Positions 28,312 through 37,231 are shown, counted from the first letter of the stretch. The stretch is 64,000 nt of DNA from Glaciihabitans sp. dw_435 (GCF_018449675.1 NZ_JAAVUZ010000002.1:124001-188000); one strand, 5' to 3'. A program made the numbers and translations. The notes: generated by a model not told the origin, from the letters alone.

Positions 28312-28992
28312 TTAGGAGATGGTGCCGGCGCGGTAGCCAACGCCGCGAACCGTCATGACGATGCGCGGGTTGTCCGGGTCGTGCTCCACCTTGGCGCGCA
28401 GGCGCTGGACGTGCACATTGACCAGGCGCGTGTCGGCCTTGTAGTGGTAACCCCATACCTGTTCCAACAGCATCTCGCGTGTGAAGACCTGCGCGGGCTT
28501 GAGCGCGAGGGCGAGCAGCAGCTCGAACTCGAGGGGCGTGAGGTTGATCTTGGTGTCGGCACGACGAACCTCGTGGCCCGCGACATCCAGAACCAGATCG
28601 CCGACCTGCAGCGTCTCCGTGGACGTCTCGGGGCTGGGACGCAGGCGGGTCTTGATGCGCGCGACAAGCTCTTTCGGGTTGAACGGCTTGACGACGTAGT
28701 CGTCGGCACCGCTCTCGAGGCCCTTGACGACGTCTGCCGTGTCGCTCTTGGCCGTCAGCATGATGATGGGGACGCCTGACTCCTCACGGATGCGGGCGCA
28801 CACCTCGATGCCGTCCATGCCCGGAAGCATGAGGTCGAGAAGCACGAGGTCCGGTTTGGATCGACGGAATGCGTCGATGGCGTCGGCCCCGTCGGAGCTG
28901 AAAATCGGGTCGAACCCCTCGGTGCGTAGGACGATGCCGATCATCTCCGCCAGAGCGGTGTCGTCATCGACTACGAGAATGCGCGCGTTCAT
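28312..28992 (-). CDS. mtrA: Response regulator MtrA
   Basis: About 226 residues, OmpR type. The receiver has the acidic pocket DD at 9-11 and phospho-acceptor Asp53 in LVLLDLMLPGMDG, with Lys in DYVVKPFNPKELVAR. The winged HTH ends RLRAKVEHDPDNPRIVMTVR then GVGYRAG. MtrA is the essential or central actinobacterial regulator of cell-wall metabolism and of replication coupling. ATG at 28992 begins the domain; ATG at 29001 would add three residues. A 16-base palindrome with the putative ribosome site sits in the leader. Confidence 0.97.
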   Translation of the reverse strand: MNARILVVDDDTALAEMIGIVLRTEGFDPIFSSDGADAIDAFRRSKPDLVLLDLMLPGMDGIEVCARIREESGVPIIMLTAKSDTADVVKGLESGADDYVVKPFNPKELVARIKTRLRPSPETSTETLQVGDLVLDVAGHEVRRADTKINLTPLEFELLLALALKPAQVFTREMLLEQVWGYHYKADTRLVNVHVQRLRAKVEHDPDNPRIVMTVRGVGYRAGTIS

Positions 28993-29011
28993 GGGCCTCA
29001 TCTGTGCATTG

Positions 29012-29027
29012 GCTCCTCGTGAGGAGC
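29012..29027 (-). promoter_or_regulatory. Palindrome in the mtrA leader that overlaps a GAGGAG ribosome site
   Basis: GCTCCTCGTGAGGAGC is perfectly palindromic apart from its two central bases. In the minus-strand transcript, the GAGGAG half is a good ribosome site about 11 bases before ATG 29001 and about 20 before ATG 28992; the CTCCTC half could mask it. It could also be a protein-binding site. Confidence 0.4.
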
Positions 29028-29103
29028 TTTCGCATAACAGTAGTCGAGTGTGAAAGCATAATCCCATGAGGTGTGCTGCCAGCAGACCATTGAGGGGCGT
29101 CCG

Positions 29104-30429
29104 GTGACAGATAGCAACCAGTGGGAGGCTCCCGGAGGGTCTGTTCCCCCGGTAACGCCCCCGCCCGCCCCTCCGACCTCTCCCCCGTTTGCCCCGCCCA
29201 CGGGCGCCCCGGCGGGCGGAATTGCGCCGCCACCAACCGCCGCACCGCAGTACGGAGCACCCCAGTACGGGGCGCCCCAGTACGGCCAGCAGTACCCGGG
29301 GCCGCAGGCAGGCTGGACCCCGCCGCCCAAGCCGGGACTCATCCCGCTGCGTCCGATGACGCTCGGCACGATCCTCGGGGCGTCGTTTCAGGTCATGCGC
29401 CGTAACCCCCGCCCCACCTTTGGGGTATCCCTCCTCATCAACGGAATCGTCGGCGTCCTGAGCCTCGCACTCGTCGGCATCCTGCTCGCGGGATCGTTCG
29501 ATCGGTTACTGAACGCGGCTGCAGAAGACGTGCCCGACATCACCGCGGGCACCGTCTCAATGAACACGCTTGCGTCGGGCATCGAACTCGTCCTCGGTCT
29601 CATCGCGGCCGCAGTGCTGCAGGGAATCATCAGCCTCGAGGTGGCGCGCGGAACCCTGGGCGAGAAGCTCAACTTCCCCGGCCTGTGGCGCCTCGCGCGC
29701 GGCCGCGTCGGTGTGCTTATCGGATGGTCGCTGCTGCTCTTCGTCATCGCCCTGATCGCCCTCGTTGTGCTCGTATTCGTCTCCGTTGCCATCGCTGTCG
29801 CCGGCGGCTCCTCGACGTCGATCGCTGTCGGTGTACTGCTGGGCATCGGCGGCCTGCTCGGGCTCGCCGTCGTCGCCGTGTGGATTGGAACGCGCGTCTC
29901 CCTCGTTCCGAGCATCCTGGTGCTGGAGCGCCTCCCGCTGCGCGCGGCCGTCATCCGCTCGTGGACCCTCACCACCGGATACTTCTGGCGCACCTTTGGC
30001 ATCCAGGCGCTCGTCAGCGTGATGGTCTCCGTCGCGTCCCAGATCGTGCTGACGCCGGTCGCCCTGATCGGCGGCATCGTGGTCTACCTGTCCAACCCCA
30101 ACGGCGACCCGACGGCATCGGACTCATCGTTCTTCGTGCTGCTGGTGATCACGACGGTCTTCTCGACGTTGATCGGCGCCGTGACATCCATCATCACCTC
30201 CGCAACGTCCGCGCTCCTCTATATCGACCTGCGCATGCGCAAGGAGGGGCTCGACCTCGACCTCGCGCGATTCGTCGAGGCACGCCAGAGCGGCGTCGGC
30301 ACGCAGCCGGATCCCTACCTCGCCCACGTGGACCGCGCGGCCGCGGGGATGCAGTCCCCCACCGCGGGTGGGCCCACCGGTGTCCCCGACCAGGGCGCGA
30401 CTCCCCCGTCGGACTCTCCCTGGGTATGA
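29104..30429 (+). CDS. Membrane protein, glycerophosphodiesterase-type membrane domain
   Basis: About 441 residues. A Pro-rich cytosolic N-terminus contains a short QYGAP repeat (three copies), then about six membrane helices from LLINGIVGVLSLALVGILL to VVYLSNPNG. The long hydrophobic part resembles the membrane domain fused to some glycerophosphodiester phosphodiesterases, but no catalytic domain is present. GTG at 29104 has GAGGGG seven bases upstream. It is the first gene of the MoxR-type cluster, with ATGA overlap to the next gene. It is divergent from mtrA. Confidence 0.82.
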   Translation: MTDSNQWEAPGGSVPPVTPPPAPPTSPPFAPPTGAPAGGIAPPPTAAPQYGAPQYGAPQYGQQYPGPQAGWTPPPKPGLIPLRPMTLGTILGASFQVMRRNPRPTFGVSLLINGIVGVLSLALVGILLAGSFDRLLNAAAEDVPDITAGTVSMNTLASGIELVLGLIAAAVLQGIISLEVARGTLGEKLNFPGLWRLARGRVGVLIGWSLLLFVIALIALVVLVFVSVAIAVAGGSSTSIAVGVLLGIGGLLGLAVVAVWIGTRVSLVPSILVLERLPLRAAVIRSWTLTTGYFWRTFGIQALVSVMVSVASQIVLTPVALIGGIVVYLSNPNGDPTASDSSFFVLLVITTVFSTLIGAVTSIITSATSALLYIDLRMRKEGLDLDLARFVEARQSGVGTQPDPYLAHVDRAAAGMQSPTAGGPTGVPDQGATPPSDSPWV

Positions 30430-31112
30430 CGCTCGTCGCCGCTCTCGCTGGTGTGCTCGCCAGCGTTCCCGTCGACCCCGACGCGGACGAAGCGCGGCGC
30501 CTGCTGCTTGATGAGGTCACGAAGCCCGAGTACGTGGCGGCCCAGCCGACCTGGCTCGACCGCATCTCCGGTGCGATCGGCGACTGGCTGTCGGGCCTCA
30601 GCGTGCCGAACGTCGGGGGTGGCGACGTCATCGGTCCGTTCATCCTGCTCGCGATACTCGCGGCGGCGGTGATCGCGGCCTTCCTCATCTTCGGCCTGCC
30701 GAGGCTGAACAAGCGCAGTGGCGCGGCCGGGTCGCTCTTCGGTGAGGACGATGCGCGGGATGCCTCGGCGCTGCGTCTCGCCGCGTCGAGCGCCGCCTCG
30801 TCCGGCGACTATGCCCTTGCCATCTCGGAGGGCTTCCGGGCGATTGCGCGGAGCCTGTCGGAACGGGGACTGGTCGTGACCACTCCCGGCACCACCGCCC
30901 ACGGCTTCTCGCAACAGGCGGCCGCCGAGTTCCCCGCCGAGGCGGATTCCCTCGGCCGTGCCGCCCAGTCCTTCGACGGGGTGCGCTATCTCGGTCTTCC
31001 CGGCCGCGAGGCGGAGTACACCGACCTTGTGGAACTCGACGCGCGCCTGCGCGCCGCCCGGCCCCAGCACGACCCGACGCAGCCCGACCTGCACACCGCG
31101 GTGCCCGCGTGA
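30426..31112 (+). CDS. DUF4129-domain membrane protein
   Basis: A 228-residue protein. The N-terminus has a signal-like helix, and a membrane helix lies at about 60-82 (VIGPFILLAILAAAVIAAFL). The C-terminal half is DUF4129: ALRLAASSAASSGDYALAIS and FRAIARSLSERGLVV, ending with YTDLVELDARLRAA. DUF4129 often accompanies MoxR/DUF58 systems and transglutaminase-like proteins. ATG start overlaps the upstream stop (ATGA), and its stop overlaps the next GTG start (GTGA). The overlap at both ends indicates a coupled operon. Confidence 0.85.
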   Translation: MTLVAALAGVLASVPVDPDADEARRLLLDEVTKPEYVAAQPTWLDRISGAIGDWLSGLSVPNVGGGDVIGPFILLAILAAAVIAAFLIFGLPRLNKRSGAAGSLFGEDDARDASALRLAASSAASSGDYALAISEGFRAIARSLSERGLVVTTPGTTAHGFSQQAAAEFPAEADSLGRAAQSFDGVRYLGLPGREAEYTDLVELDARLRAARPQHDPTQPDLHTAVPA

Positions 31113-32401
31113 CCGAGACGCTCGCACCGGAGCAGACTGTTCTCACCCCGACCCTGCGAAAGCGTGCCCGCGGTCTCGTCTTCTGGGCGGTCATCGCGCT
31201 GTTCGCGCTCGCGATTGCGCTCATCACGATCGGGCTGACCGGTACGTCCCAGGACGCCGTGCGGCTCTCCCCCGACAGCCCCGCTCCCGCCGGTGCGCGC
31301 GGTGTCGTCCAGGTGCTCCGGAGCCAGGGCGTGACGGTGGCCGTGACGTCCTCGCTCGCCGAGACGCGAACGGCCGCCGCAATCTCGGGGCCGGAATCCA
31401 CCACCATCCTGGTGCGCGACACCGAGTCCCTTCTCGACGGTGCGCAGTTGCGCAGCCTCGGCGGGCTCAGCAGTAACGTGATCCTGCTTGAGCCGGGATT
31501 CCGCCAGCTGAACACCCTCGCTCCGGGCGTCGCCCAGGCCGGGTCGCTCGACTCCGATGTCGTGCTGTCCGCCGACTGCGCACTCCCCGTGGTGCAGCGC
31601 GCCGGCACCGTCTCGGGCGGCGGACACGGCTACCGGCTGGTTCCCGCCAGTGCCGACACCGGGTCGGAAACGCCCACCTCCATCACTACGGCGTGCCTGT
31701 CCAGCGGGGACGGTTCCGACGGCGGCACTGACACCGGCAGCGACTCCGGGTCGGAGTCCGGCGGGGCAACCGCCGGCACCGGGGACGTGTACTCGCTCGT
31801 GCGGGTGGTGACCGGGGAATCCGCGGTCACTGTGCTCGGGGCATCCGACGCCCTCACCAACGAAACGATCGTGACCCGGGGCAATGCGGCGCTGGCCCTC
31901 GGCGTGCTGGGTGAGCGCGCCTCGCTGATTTGGTACGTACCGTCGCTGGCGGATGTCGCGGCGGTGTCGCCCCCGACGCTGGCGGAGCTGTCCCCGGACT
32001 GGGTGGTACCGACCGCGCTGCTCGTGTTTATCGTCGCGATTGCCGCGGCGTTCTGGCGCGGGCGGCGCTTCGGCCCGCTCGTGATCGAAAACCTGCCGGT
32101 CGTGGTGCGGGCAAGCGAGACCATGGAGGGGCGAGCGCGGCTTTACCAGCGAAGCTCGGCCCGGTCCCGTGCGCTCGATGCGCTCCGGGTCGGCGCCATC
32201 GGAAGGCTCGCCACCGCCTGCGGTCTGCCCCGGACTGCGTCAGTCGAGGAGATCGTGCAGGCCGTGGCATCCATCTCCGGTCGTCCCCTCGACCAGGTGC
32301 GCACGCTGTTGCTGGATGCGCGCCCCACCAGCGACCGCGAACTGATCCGACTGTCGGACGCGCTGCTGGAGCTTGAGACCGCCGTCGCCGCCCAGCGCTG
32401 A
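31109..32401 (+). CDS. DUF4350-domain membrane protein
   Basis: A 430-residue protein with two membrane helices (about 24-46 and 298-315). Between them is an extracytoplasmic DUF4350 region of GAT-like fold: GARGVVQVLRSQGVTVAVT, STTILVRDTES, and GGLSSNVILLEPG. A low-complexity Gly/Ser/Asp/Thr linker (about 205-225) sits in the middle. DUF4350 proteins occur in MoxR clusters and are thought to support a membrane-associated complex (inference). GTG start overlaps the previous stop. The 3' end is followed by a seven-base tandem repeat. Confidence 0.83.
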   Translation: MTETLAPEQTVLTPTLRKRARGLVFWAVIALFALAIALITIGLTGTSQDAVRLSPDSPAPAGARGVVQVLRSQGVTVAVTSSLAETRTAAAISGPESTTILVRDTESLLDGAQLRSLGGLSSNVILLEPGFRQLNTLAPGVAQAGSLDSDVVLSADCALPVVQRAGTVSGGGHGYRLVPASADTGSETPTSITTACLSSGDGSDGGTDTGSDSGSESGGATAGTGDVYSLVRVVTGESAVTVLGASDALTNETIVTRGNAALALGVLGERASLIWYVPSLADVAAVSPPTLAELSPDWVVPTALLVFIVAIAAAFWRGRRFGPLVIENLPVVVRASETMEGRARLYQRSSARSRALDALRVGAIGRLATACGLPRTASVEEIVQAVASISGRPLDQVRTLLLDARPTSDRELIRLSDALLELETAVAAQR

Positions 32402-32413
32402 CCCACTGCCACT

Positions 32414-32447
32414 GCCACCCGCCACCCGCCACCCGCCACCCGCCACC
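32414..32447. repeat. Tandem heptamer GCCACCC, about 4.9 copies
   Basis: Four full GCCACCC units and a partial fifth lie between the DUF4350 stop (32401) and the MoxR start. Preceding CACTGCCACTGCC bases are a related, imperfect repeat. Such short repeats change length readily by slippage. Confidence 0.85.
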
Positions 32448-32492
32448 ATCGATCATCACCGAGAGACACTCACCATGCAGGAGAATTGGCCC

Positions 32493-33449
32493 ATGACGAA
32501 CCCCCAGCTGCGCGATGCCTTTTCCCGTGTGCGCGCCGAGGTGGCGAAGGCCGTTGTCGGCCAGGACGCCGCCGTCACCGGACTGATGATCACGCTGCTG
32601 TCGGGCGGCCACGTGCTGCTCGAGGGCGTGCCCGGAGTCGCGAAGACGCTGCTCGTGCGCACCCTCAGCGCGACGCTCAACCTCGACACGAAGCGGGTGC
32701 AGTTCACGCCGGATCTCATGCCGGGCGACGTCACCGGTTCGCTGGTCTACGACGCGAAGACGGGCGAGTTCGAGTTCCGTGAGGGACCGGTCTTCACCAA
32801 CATCATGCTCGCCGATGAGATCAACCGCACACCCCCGAAGACGCAGTCAGCGCTGCTCGAAGCCATGGAAGAACGACAGGTGTCGGTGGATGGCACGTCC
32901 CGCCAGCTGCCCGTCCCCTTCATGGTTGCCGCCACCATGAACCCGGTCGAGTACGAGGGCACGTACACACTGCCGGAAGCGCAGCTGGACCGGTTCCTCA
33001 TGAAGCTCGTGCTCGATCTGCCCGGACGGGAGGACGAGGTGCAGGTGCTGACCCGTCACTCTGCCGGCTTCAACCCGCGGGATCTGGCCGCCGCCGGCGT
33101 CACCGCGGTGCTCGATGCGACGCAGCTCGCGGAGGCGCAGGAGGCGGTGCGCCAGGTGCGCGCGTCCGAGGATGTCATCGGATACGCCGTCGACCTCGCG
33201 CGCGCCACCCGCCAGAGCCCCTCGGTGAAGCTCGGCGTCAGCCCCCGCGGCACGACGGCGCTGCTCTCGGCCGCCAAGGCGTGGGCGTGGCTCAACGGCT
33301 TCGACGCGATCACCCCCGACCACGTGCAGGCGATGGTGCTCCCCGTGCTGCGGCACCGACTGCAGCTGCGGCCCGAGGCCGAGCTCGAGGGAGTCTCCCC
33401 CGACACGATCCTGCGGTCGATCCTCAGCCAGGTGCAGGTGCCGATCTAA
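32493..33449 (+). CDS. MoxR-family AAA+ ATPase
   Basis: About 318 residues. Walker A is GVPGVAKT, Walker B is IMLADEINRTPPKTQSALLE, and sensor 1 is VAATMNPVEYEGTY with arginine-finger segment PEAQLDRFLMKL. The C-terminal lid domain is VSPRGTTALLSAAKAWAWLNG. MoxR ATPases act as chaperones for metal-dependent proteins with MIDAS/VWA partners; the DUF58 protein next door is the likely partner. ATG at 32493 has AGGAGA eight bases upstream; ATG at 32475 is possible. Seven-base repeats precede it. Confidence 0.93.
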   Translation: MTNPQLRDAFSRVRAEVAKAVVGQDAAVTGLMITLLSGGHVLLEGVPGVAKTLLVRTLSATLNLDTKRVQFTPDLMPGDVTGSLVYDAKTGEFEFREGPVFTNIMLADEINRTPPKTQSALLEAMEERQVSVDGTSRQLPVPFMVAATMNPVEYEGTYTLPEAQLDRFLMKLVLDLPGREDEVQVLTRHSAGFNPRDLAAAGVTAVLDATQLAEAQEAVRQVRASEDVIGYAVDLARATRQSPSVKLGVSPRGTTALLSAAKAWAWLNGFDAITPDHVQAMVLPVLRHRLQLRPEAELEGVSPDTILRSILSQVQVPI

Positions 33450-33451
33450 CG

Positions 33452-34765
33452 ATGGCTGTCTCAGGGTGGTTCGTCGCGCTGGTCGCACTCGGCGTTGTGC
33501 CGTTGATCGTGCTCGATCAGCCGGTGGTGCTCGTCGCGTGGCTCATTCTTGTCATTCTGTTGACCACGCTCGACCTGGTCCTCGCCGGAACTCCGCGCGG
33601 ACTGCGCTTCACCCGGGAGCTCCCGGCGCGCGTCCGTCTCGGTGAAAGCGTCGCGTCCCGCCTGCTCATCAGCAATGCGGGGAGCCGCCGCGTCAGCGGG
33701 ATCGTGCGGGACGCGTGGCAGCCGTCCGCGGGAGCGGTCGCCACGAGGCATCCACTCTCCATTCCCGCCGGCGAACGCCGCACGATCACGACCACGCTCG
33801 TGCCGTTCCGGCGGGGCGAGCGGCGGTCGGCTCACGTCACCGTGCGGTCGTTCGGTCCGCTGCGGCTGGCCGCGCGCCAGGCGACCATCGAGGTGCCCGG
33901 GTCCATTCGCGTGCTGCCGCCGTTCACCTCACGCAAGCACCTGCCGTCGAGGCTTGCCCGGCTGCGGGAGCTGGACGGGCGCACGAGCGTGATGATCCGC
34001 GGGCAGGGCACCGAGTTCGACAGCCTTCGCGAGTACGTGCGCGGCGACGACGTGCGGTCGATCGACTGGCGGGCCACCGCGCGGCGGCGCGACCCGTCGA
34101 GCGGAGCGCCGAGCCTCGTCGTGCGCACGTGGCGTCCGGAGCGCGACCGCCGGGTCGTGATCGTCGTCGACAGCGGGCGCACGTCGGCCGCGCGCATCGA
34201 CAACGAGCCGCGTATCGACACGGCCTTTGAGTCCGCCCTGCTGCTGGCGGCGTTGGCAAGTCGCGCCGGGGACCGCGTGGATCTTGTCATTTACGATCGC
34301 CGGGTGCGTGGTCGGGTGCAGGGCGCCACCGGTGCCGACTTGCTCGCCAGCCTCGTCAACACCATGGCACCCGTCGAGCCCGAGCTGCTGGAGATGGACT
34401 GGGCTGCCGTTCCCGGGCTCGTCCGCTCGGTCACGTCGCAGCACGCGCTCGTGGTGCTCGCCACGTCCGTCGATGCGCCGGGTGCCGCCGAGGGACTGCT
34501 GGCCGTGCTGCCGCAGCTGACCCGGCGTCACACGGTGATCGTGTCATCCGTCACCGATCCCAGCGTCGTGGACGCCACCCTCGCCCGCGGCGACCGCACC
34601 GAGGTTTACCGGGCCGCCGCCGCCGAGCGCGCGCTGCTCGACCGGGAGCGGGTGTCCGCGGCCATCCGCCAGCTCGGTGGCGTTGTGGTCACCGGGACGC
34701 CCGCAGACCTGCCGCCCGCCCTCGCCGACGCCTACATCGCGCTGAAGGCCGCCGGGCAGCTGTAG
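33452..34765 (+). CDS. DUF58-domain membrane protein
   Basis: A 437-residue protein with two N-terminal membrane helices (about 4-45) followed by a beta-rich extracellular part, then the DUF58 domain: REYVRGDDVRSIDWRATARR, then LVVRTWRPERDRRVVIVVDS. That last part resembles a vWA/MIDAS fold (DSGRTS). The VWA-like domain is the expected client of MoxR. ATG is three bases past the MoxR stop, so translation is likely coupled. In related species SpoIIM and RDD genes follow directly; here a gene-poor stretch and a catalase operon lie between. Confidence 0.92.
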   Translation: MAVSGWFVALVALGVVPLIVLDQPVVLVAWLILVILLTTLDLVLAGTPRGLRFTRELPARVRLGESVASRLLISNAGSRRVSGIVRDAWQPSAGAVATRHPLSIPAGERRTITTTLVPFRRGERRSAHVTVRSFGPLRLAARQATIEVPGSIRVLPPFTSRKHLPSRLARLRELDGRTSVMIRGQGTEFDSLREYVRGDDVRSIDWRATARRRDPSSGAPSLVVRTWRPERDRRVVIVVDSGRTSAARIDNEPRIDTAFESALLLAALASRAGDRVDLVIYDRRVRGRVQGATGADLLASLVNTMAPVEPELLEMDWAAVPGLVRSVTSQHALVVLATSVDAPGAAEGLLAVLPQLTRRHTVIVSSVTDPSVVDATLARGDRTEVYRAAAAERALLDRERVSAAIRQLGGVVVTGTPADLPPALADAYIALKAAGQL

Positions 34766-34821
34766 CGCGGGTTCCTCGCCGCACTCGGCGGGGCGTCGAG
34801 CGCGCTCGGGGCGCTTTTCCC

Positions 34822-34884
34822 CATCGAAGGAGCAGACTTTGTCGCCATTCGTGGCCGCAAACGACCATCTCTGCTCCTTCGATG
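34822..34884. repeat. Large inverted repeat A, gene-free region
   Basis: Fifteen-base perfect arms CATCGAAGGAGCAGA (34822-34836) and TCTGCTCCTTCGATG (34870-34884), with a 33-base spacer. Neither a gene nor a T-run follows. Confidence 0.9.
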
Positions 34885-34927
34885 ACTCCGACGCGACCAG
34901 ACACGAGGTCTCTCGGCTCGCACGGCA

Positions 34928-34985
34928 TCGAAAGGGTAAAAACGGACGGTTTTCGCCCAATCAGCTCATGTTTTTACCCTTTCGA
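34928..34985. repeat. Large inverted repeat B, gene-free region
   Basis: Sixteen-base perfect arms TCGAAAGGGTAAAAAC (34928-34943) and GTTTTTACCCTTTCGA (34970-34985), spacer 26 bases. It starts 43 bases past repeat A and shares the TCGAA core with it. The A/T content is far above that of the surroundings. Confidence 0.9.
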
Positions 34986-35094
34986 CGGACGAGGCGTGGG
35001 CACGGGTGCGGACGGGGCACGAAAGCGGGGTGCGGCACGCGAGGAGTGCAGAGGCGAAAGGGGGCATGGGCGAAAAGGGCGCCGGCGCGAAAGG

Positions 35095-35128
35095 GGTGCG
35101 GGCGCGGAGAGAGGTGCGGGCGCGGAGA
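35095..35128. repeat. Direct repeat of 16 bases in a purine-rich tract
   Basis: GGTGCGGGCGCGGAGA occurs at 35095-35110 and again at 35113-35128, in a G-rich stretch from about 35010 to 35150. Several G-runs make the plus strand prone to G-quadruplex formation. No gene is recognisable in any frame here. Confidence 0.8.
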
Positions 35129-35141
35129 TGGGGCGCGGGCG

Positions 35142-35177
35142 CGAAAAAGGGCACGGCCACCGAAGTGGCCGCGCCCC
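35142..35177 (-). terminator. Catalase terminator
   Basis: Read leftwards: GGGGCGCGGCCAC-TTCG-GTGGCCGTGCCC then TTTTTC, an almost perfect stem with a TTCG tetraloop. Confidence 0.9.
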
Positions 35178-35184
35178 GTATTCG

Positions 35185-35221
35185 CCCGGCGGGAGTTACC
35201 GCGGATGCGGGTCCCGCCGGG
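35185..35221. repeat. Inverted repeat beyond the catalase stop
   Basis: Ten-base arms CCCGGCGGGA (35185-35194) and TCCCGCCGGG (35212-35221) around a 17-base loop, directly behind the catalase stop codon. Possibly a second termination or mRNA-stabilising structure. Confidence 0.6.
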
Positions 35222-35233
35222 CAGCGATGGTGA

Positions 35234-36763
35234 CTAGCGGGAGACCGGAGCCGGTACCAGCTCGTCGACCGGGGTCTCGATCGGGGCGAGTCCGGCGGCG
35301 ACACGCGCGCCGAGCGTGGCATCCACGTTCGTCCAGTACTGGATGACCCGGGCTCGCAGCGACTCGATCGTCACGGCGGACACGTGGCCGATGATGTTCG
35401 ACACCAGGCGGTCGCGTGCGGCGTCGTCAAGAACCTCGCGGACGAGGGTCCCGGCCTGGCCGAAGTCGTCGTCCTCGGCGTGCAGGGTGACGGCCGAGCG
35501 CACAAGGTCTCCGTCGCTTTCCCAGCCGCGGTCGTTGCCGACGGCCTCGGGCGACGCGGCTGCTCCACCGAACGAGTTCGGGGCGTAGACAGGCACGTGC
35601 GGGTCGTTGAAGTCCTGGCGCATGGCGCCGTCCTTCGAGTACGTGTGCACCTCGGCGGCGTGCGGCGCGTTCACCGGAAGCTGCGCGTGGTTCGTGCCGA
35701 CGCGGTAGCGGTGGGCGTCCGCGTAGCTGAAGATGCGGGCCTGCAGCATCTTGTCGGGGCTGGCCGCAATTCCGGGAACGAAGTTGGACGGCGCGAACGT
35801 CGCCTGTTCGATCTCGGCGAAGTAGTTCGCGGGGTTGCGGTTCAGCGTCATTACGCCGACCGGGATCAGCGGGTAGTCGCCCTTCGGCCACACCTTGGTG
35901 AGGTCGAACGGGTTGAAGCGGTACGTGGCGGCATCCGCGTAGGGCATGATCTGCACCGAGAGGTCCCACTTCGGGAAGTTCTCGGCCTCGATGGCCTCGT
36001 ACAGGTCGCGGATGTGAAGGTCGGCGTCCTGCCCGGCAACAGAGTCGGCCTGCTCCTGCGTGAACGTCTCGTGGCCCTGCTGGGTGCGGAAGTGGTACTT
36101 CACCCAGAAGCGCTCACCGGCGGCGTTGATCCACTGGTAGGTGTGCGAACCGAAGCCGTCCATGTGGCGCCAGGATGTCGGCAGTCCGCGGTCTCCCATG
36201 AGCCAGGTGACCTGGTGTGCGCTCTCCGGGGAGAGCGACCAGAAGTCCCACTGCATGTTGTGGTCGCGCAGGTGGCTGCCCGGAAGGCGCTTCTGCGAGT
36301 GGATGAAGTCGGGGAACTTGATGCCGTCGCGGATGAAGAACACCGGGGTGTTGTTGCCGACGAGGTCGTAGTTGCCCTCTTCGGTGTAGAACTTCAGCGC
36401 GAAGCCACGCGGGTCGCGCCAGGTGTCGGGGCTTCCCTGCTCGCCGGCGACGGACGAGAAACGCGCGAGCATCTCCACCTTCGCGCCGGGCTGGAACAGC
36501 GATGCGCGGGTGTACGCGCTGACATCGTGCGTGGTCTCGAACGTTCCGAACGCTCCGCCACCCTTTGCGTGAACTACACGCTCCGGCACACGCTCGCGGT
36601 TGAACTGGGCGAGCTTCTCGACGAGGTAGTGGTCGGTCAGCGCGATGGAGCCGTTGGCGCCGACGCTCTGCGAGTGCTCGTCACTGGCGACGGGGGCGCC
36701 GCTGTTGGTCGTGGTGACGTTGGCGGGAGTGACGGGAAGGGGTGTGGCATTCAAGTCGGACAA
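35234..36763 (-). CDS. katA: Monofunctional heme catalase
   Basis: A 509-residue clade-3-sized catalase that dismutates H2O2. Distal His65 lies in [13 protein letters not shown], and distal Asn in [12 protein letters not shown]. The proximal heme Tyr is in [14 protein letters not shown] (near residue 347). NADPH-binding residues typical of small-subunit catalases are expected. The start is TTG, preceded by AGGAG six bases before. It lies 42 bases after the fur gene on the same strand, so the two form an operon; its strong terminator is at 35142. TTG may limit its translation. Confidence 0.96.
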   Translation of the reverse strand: MSDLNATPLPVTPANVTTTNSGAPVASDEHSQSVGANGSIALTDHYLVEKLAQFNRERVPERVVHAKGGGAFGTFETTHDVSAYTRASLFQPGAKVEMLARFSSVAGEQGSPDTWRDPRGFALKFYTEEGNYDLVGNNTPVFFIRDGIKFPDFIHSQKRLPGSHLRDHNMQWDFWSLSPESAHQVTWLMGDRGLPTSWRHMDGFGSHTYQWINAAGERFWVKYHFRTQQGHETFTQEQADSVAGQDADLHIRDLYEAIEAENFPKWDLSVQIMPYADAATYRFNPFDLTKVWPKGDYPLIPVGVMTLNRNPANYFAEIEQATFAPSNFVPGIAASPDKMLQARIFSYADAHRYRVGTNHAQLPVNAPHAAEVHTYSKDGAMRQDFNDPHVPVYAPNSFGGAAASPEAVGNDRGWESDGDLVRSAVTLHAEDDDFGQAGTLVREVLDDAARDRLVSNIIGHVSAVTIESLRARVIQYWTNVDATLGARVAAGLAPIETPVDELVPAPVSR

Positions 36764-36805
36764 GTTGCTCCTAGTTGTGGTGATGAGAGTGGTGACAGAA
36801 AAGAC

Positions 36806-37225
36806 TTAGGCGAGCGCCGAGCACTCCGCGCAGAGACCCCAGAACGTGATCTCCGCTGTTGAGACCGTGAACCCGTTGGTGTTGCTGGGAGTCAGGCACG
36901 GGGCATCCCCATGTACGCAATCCACGTCGCCAATGGCGCCGCAGTTCGTGCAGACGATGTGGTGGTGGTTATCGCCGATGCGACGCTCGTAGCGGGCGGG
37001 AGATCCGGCTGGCTCGATGCGCCGCAGAAGGCCGGATTCGGTGAGGCTCGCGAGAACGTTGTGCACGGATTGAATGGATGTCCCGGGCAGCTGCTCCTGC
37101 GCGGCGCGGAACAACGACTCCGCATCGGCGTGGGGCAACCTGTCGAGGGCCTCGAGGATCACCACGCGGCCCGCGGTAACCCGCAAACCCGCCTCACGCA
37201 ACTGCGTTTCCGGTGTCGAGGTCAT
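36806..37225 (-). CDS. Fur-family repressor, peroxide-sensing (FurA/CatR/PerR type)
   Basis: A 139-residue Fur protein. Winged HTH segment is GTSIQSVHNVLASLTESGLL. The metal-binding part has the HHH of GDNHHHIVCTNC (His87-89) and two CxxC pairs, Cys92/Cys95 and Cys132/Cys135, forming the structural zinc site. Genes of this type directly upstream of a catalase encode the repressor that releases katA when oxidised by peroxide. A leaderless TAGCGT box lies six bases before ATG; the AT-rich TTTTGAGTCATTCACG stretch just upstream is a candidate operator. Confidence 0.93.
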   Translation of the reverse strand: MTSTPETQLREAGLRVTAGRVVILEALDRLPHADAESLFRAAQEQLPGTSIQSVHNVLASLTESGLLRRIEPAGSPARYERRIGDNHHHIVCTNCGAIGDVDCVHGDAPCLTPSNTNGFTVSTAEITFWGLCAECSALA

Positions 37226-37231
37226 GCCCTC

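Noticed and set aside
29233-29300. Repeated QYGAP stretch as a functional repeat element
   Set aside because: It is a short Pro/Gln/Tyr-rich linker inside the membrane protein, common in such cytosolic tails; the DNA copies are imperfect.
32414-32447. CRISPR-like repeat
   Set aside because: Seven-base units without spacers and no cas genes; it is a simple tandem repeat.
34882-35346. Open frames across the repeat-rich gap and the catalase end
   Set aside because: They run through inverted repeats and a purine-rich tract, giving Arg/Gly-rich text; the catalase frame on the other strand is the real one.
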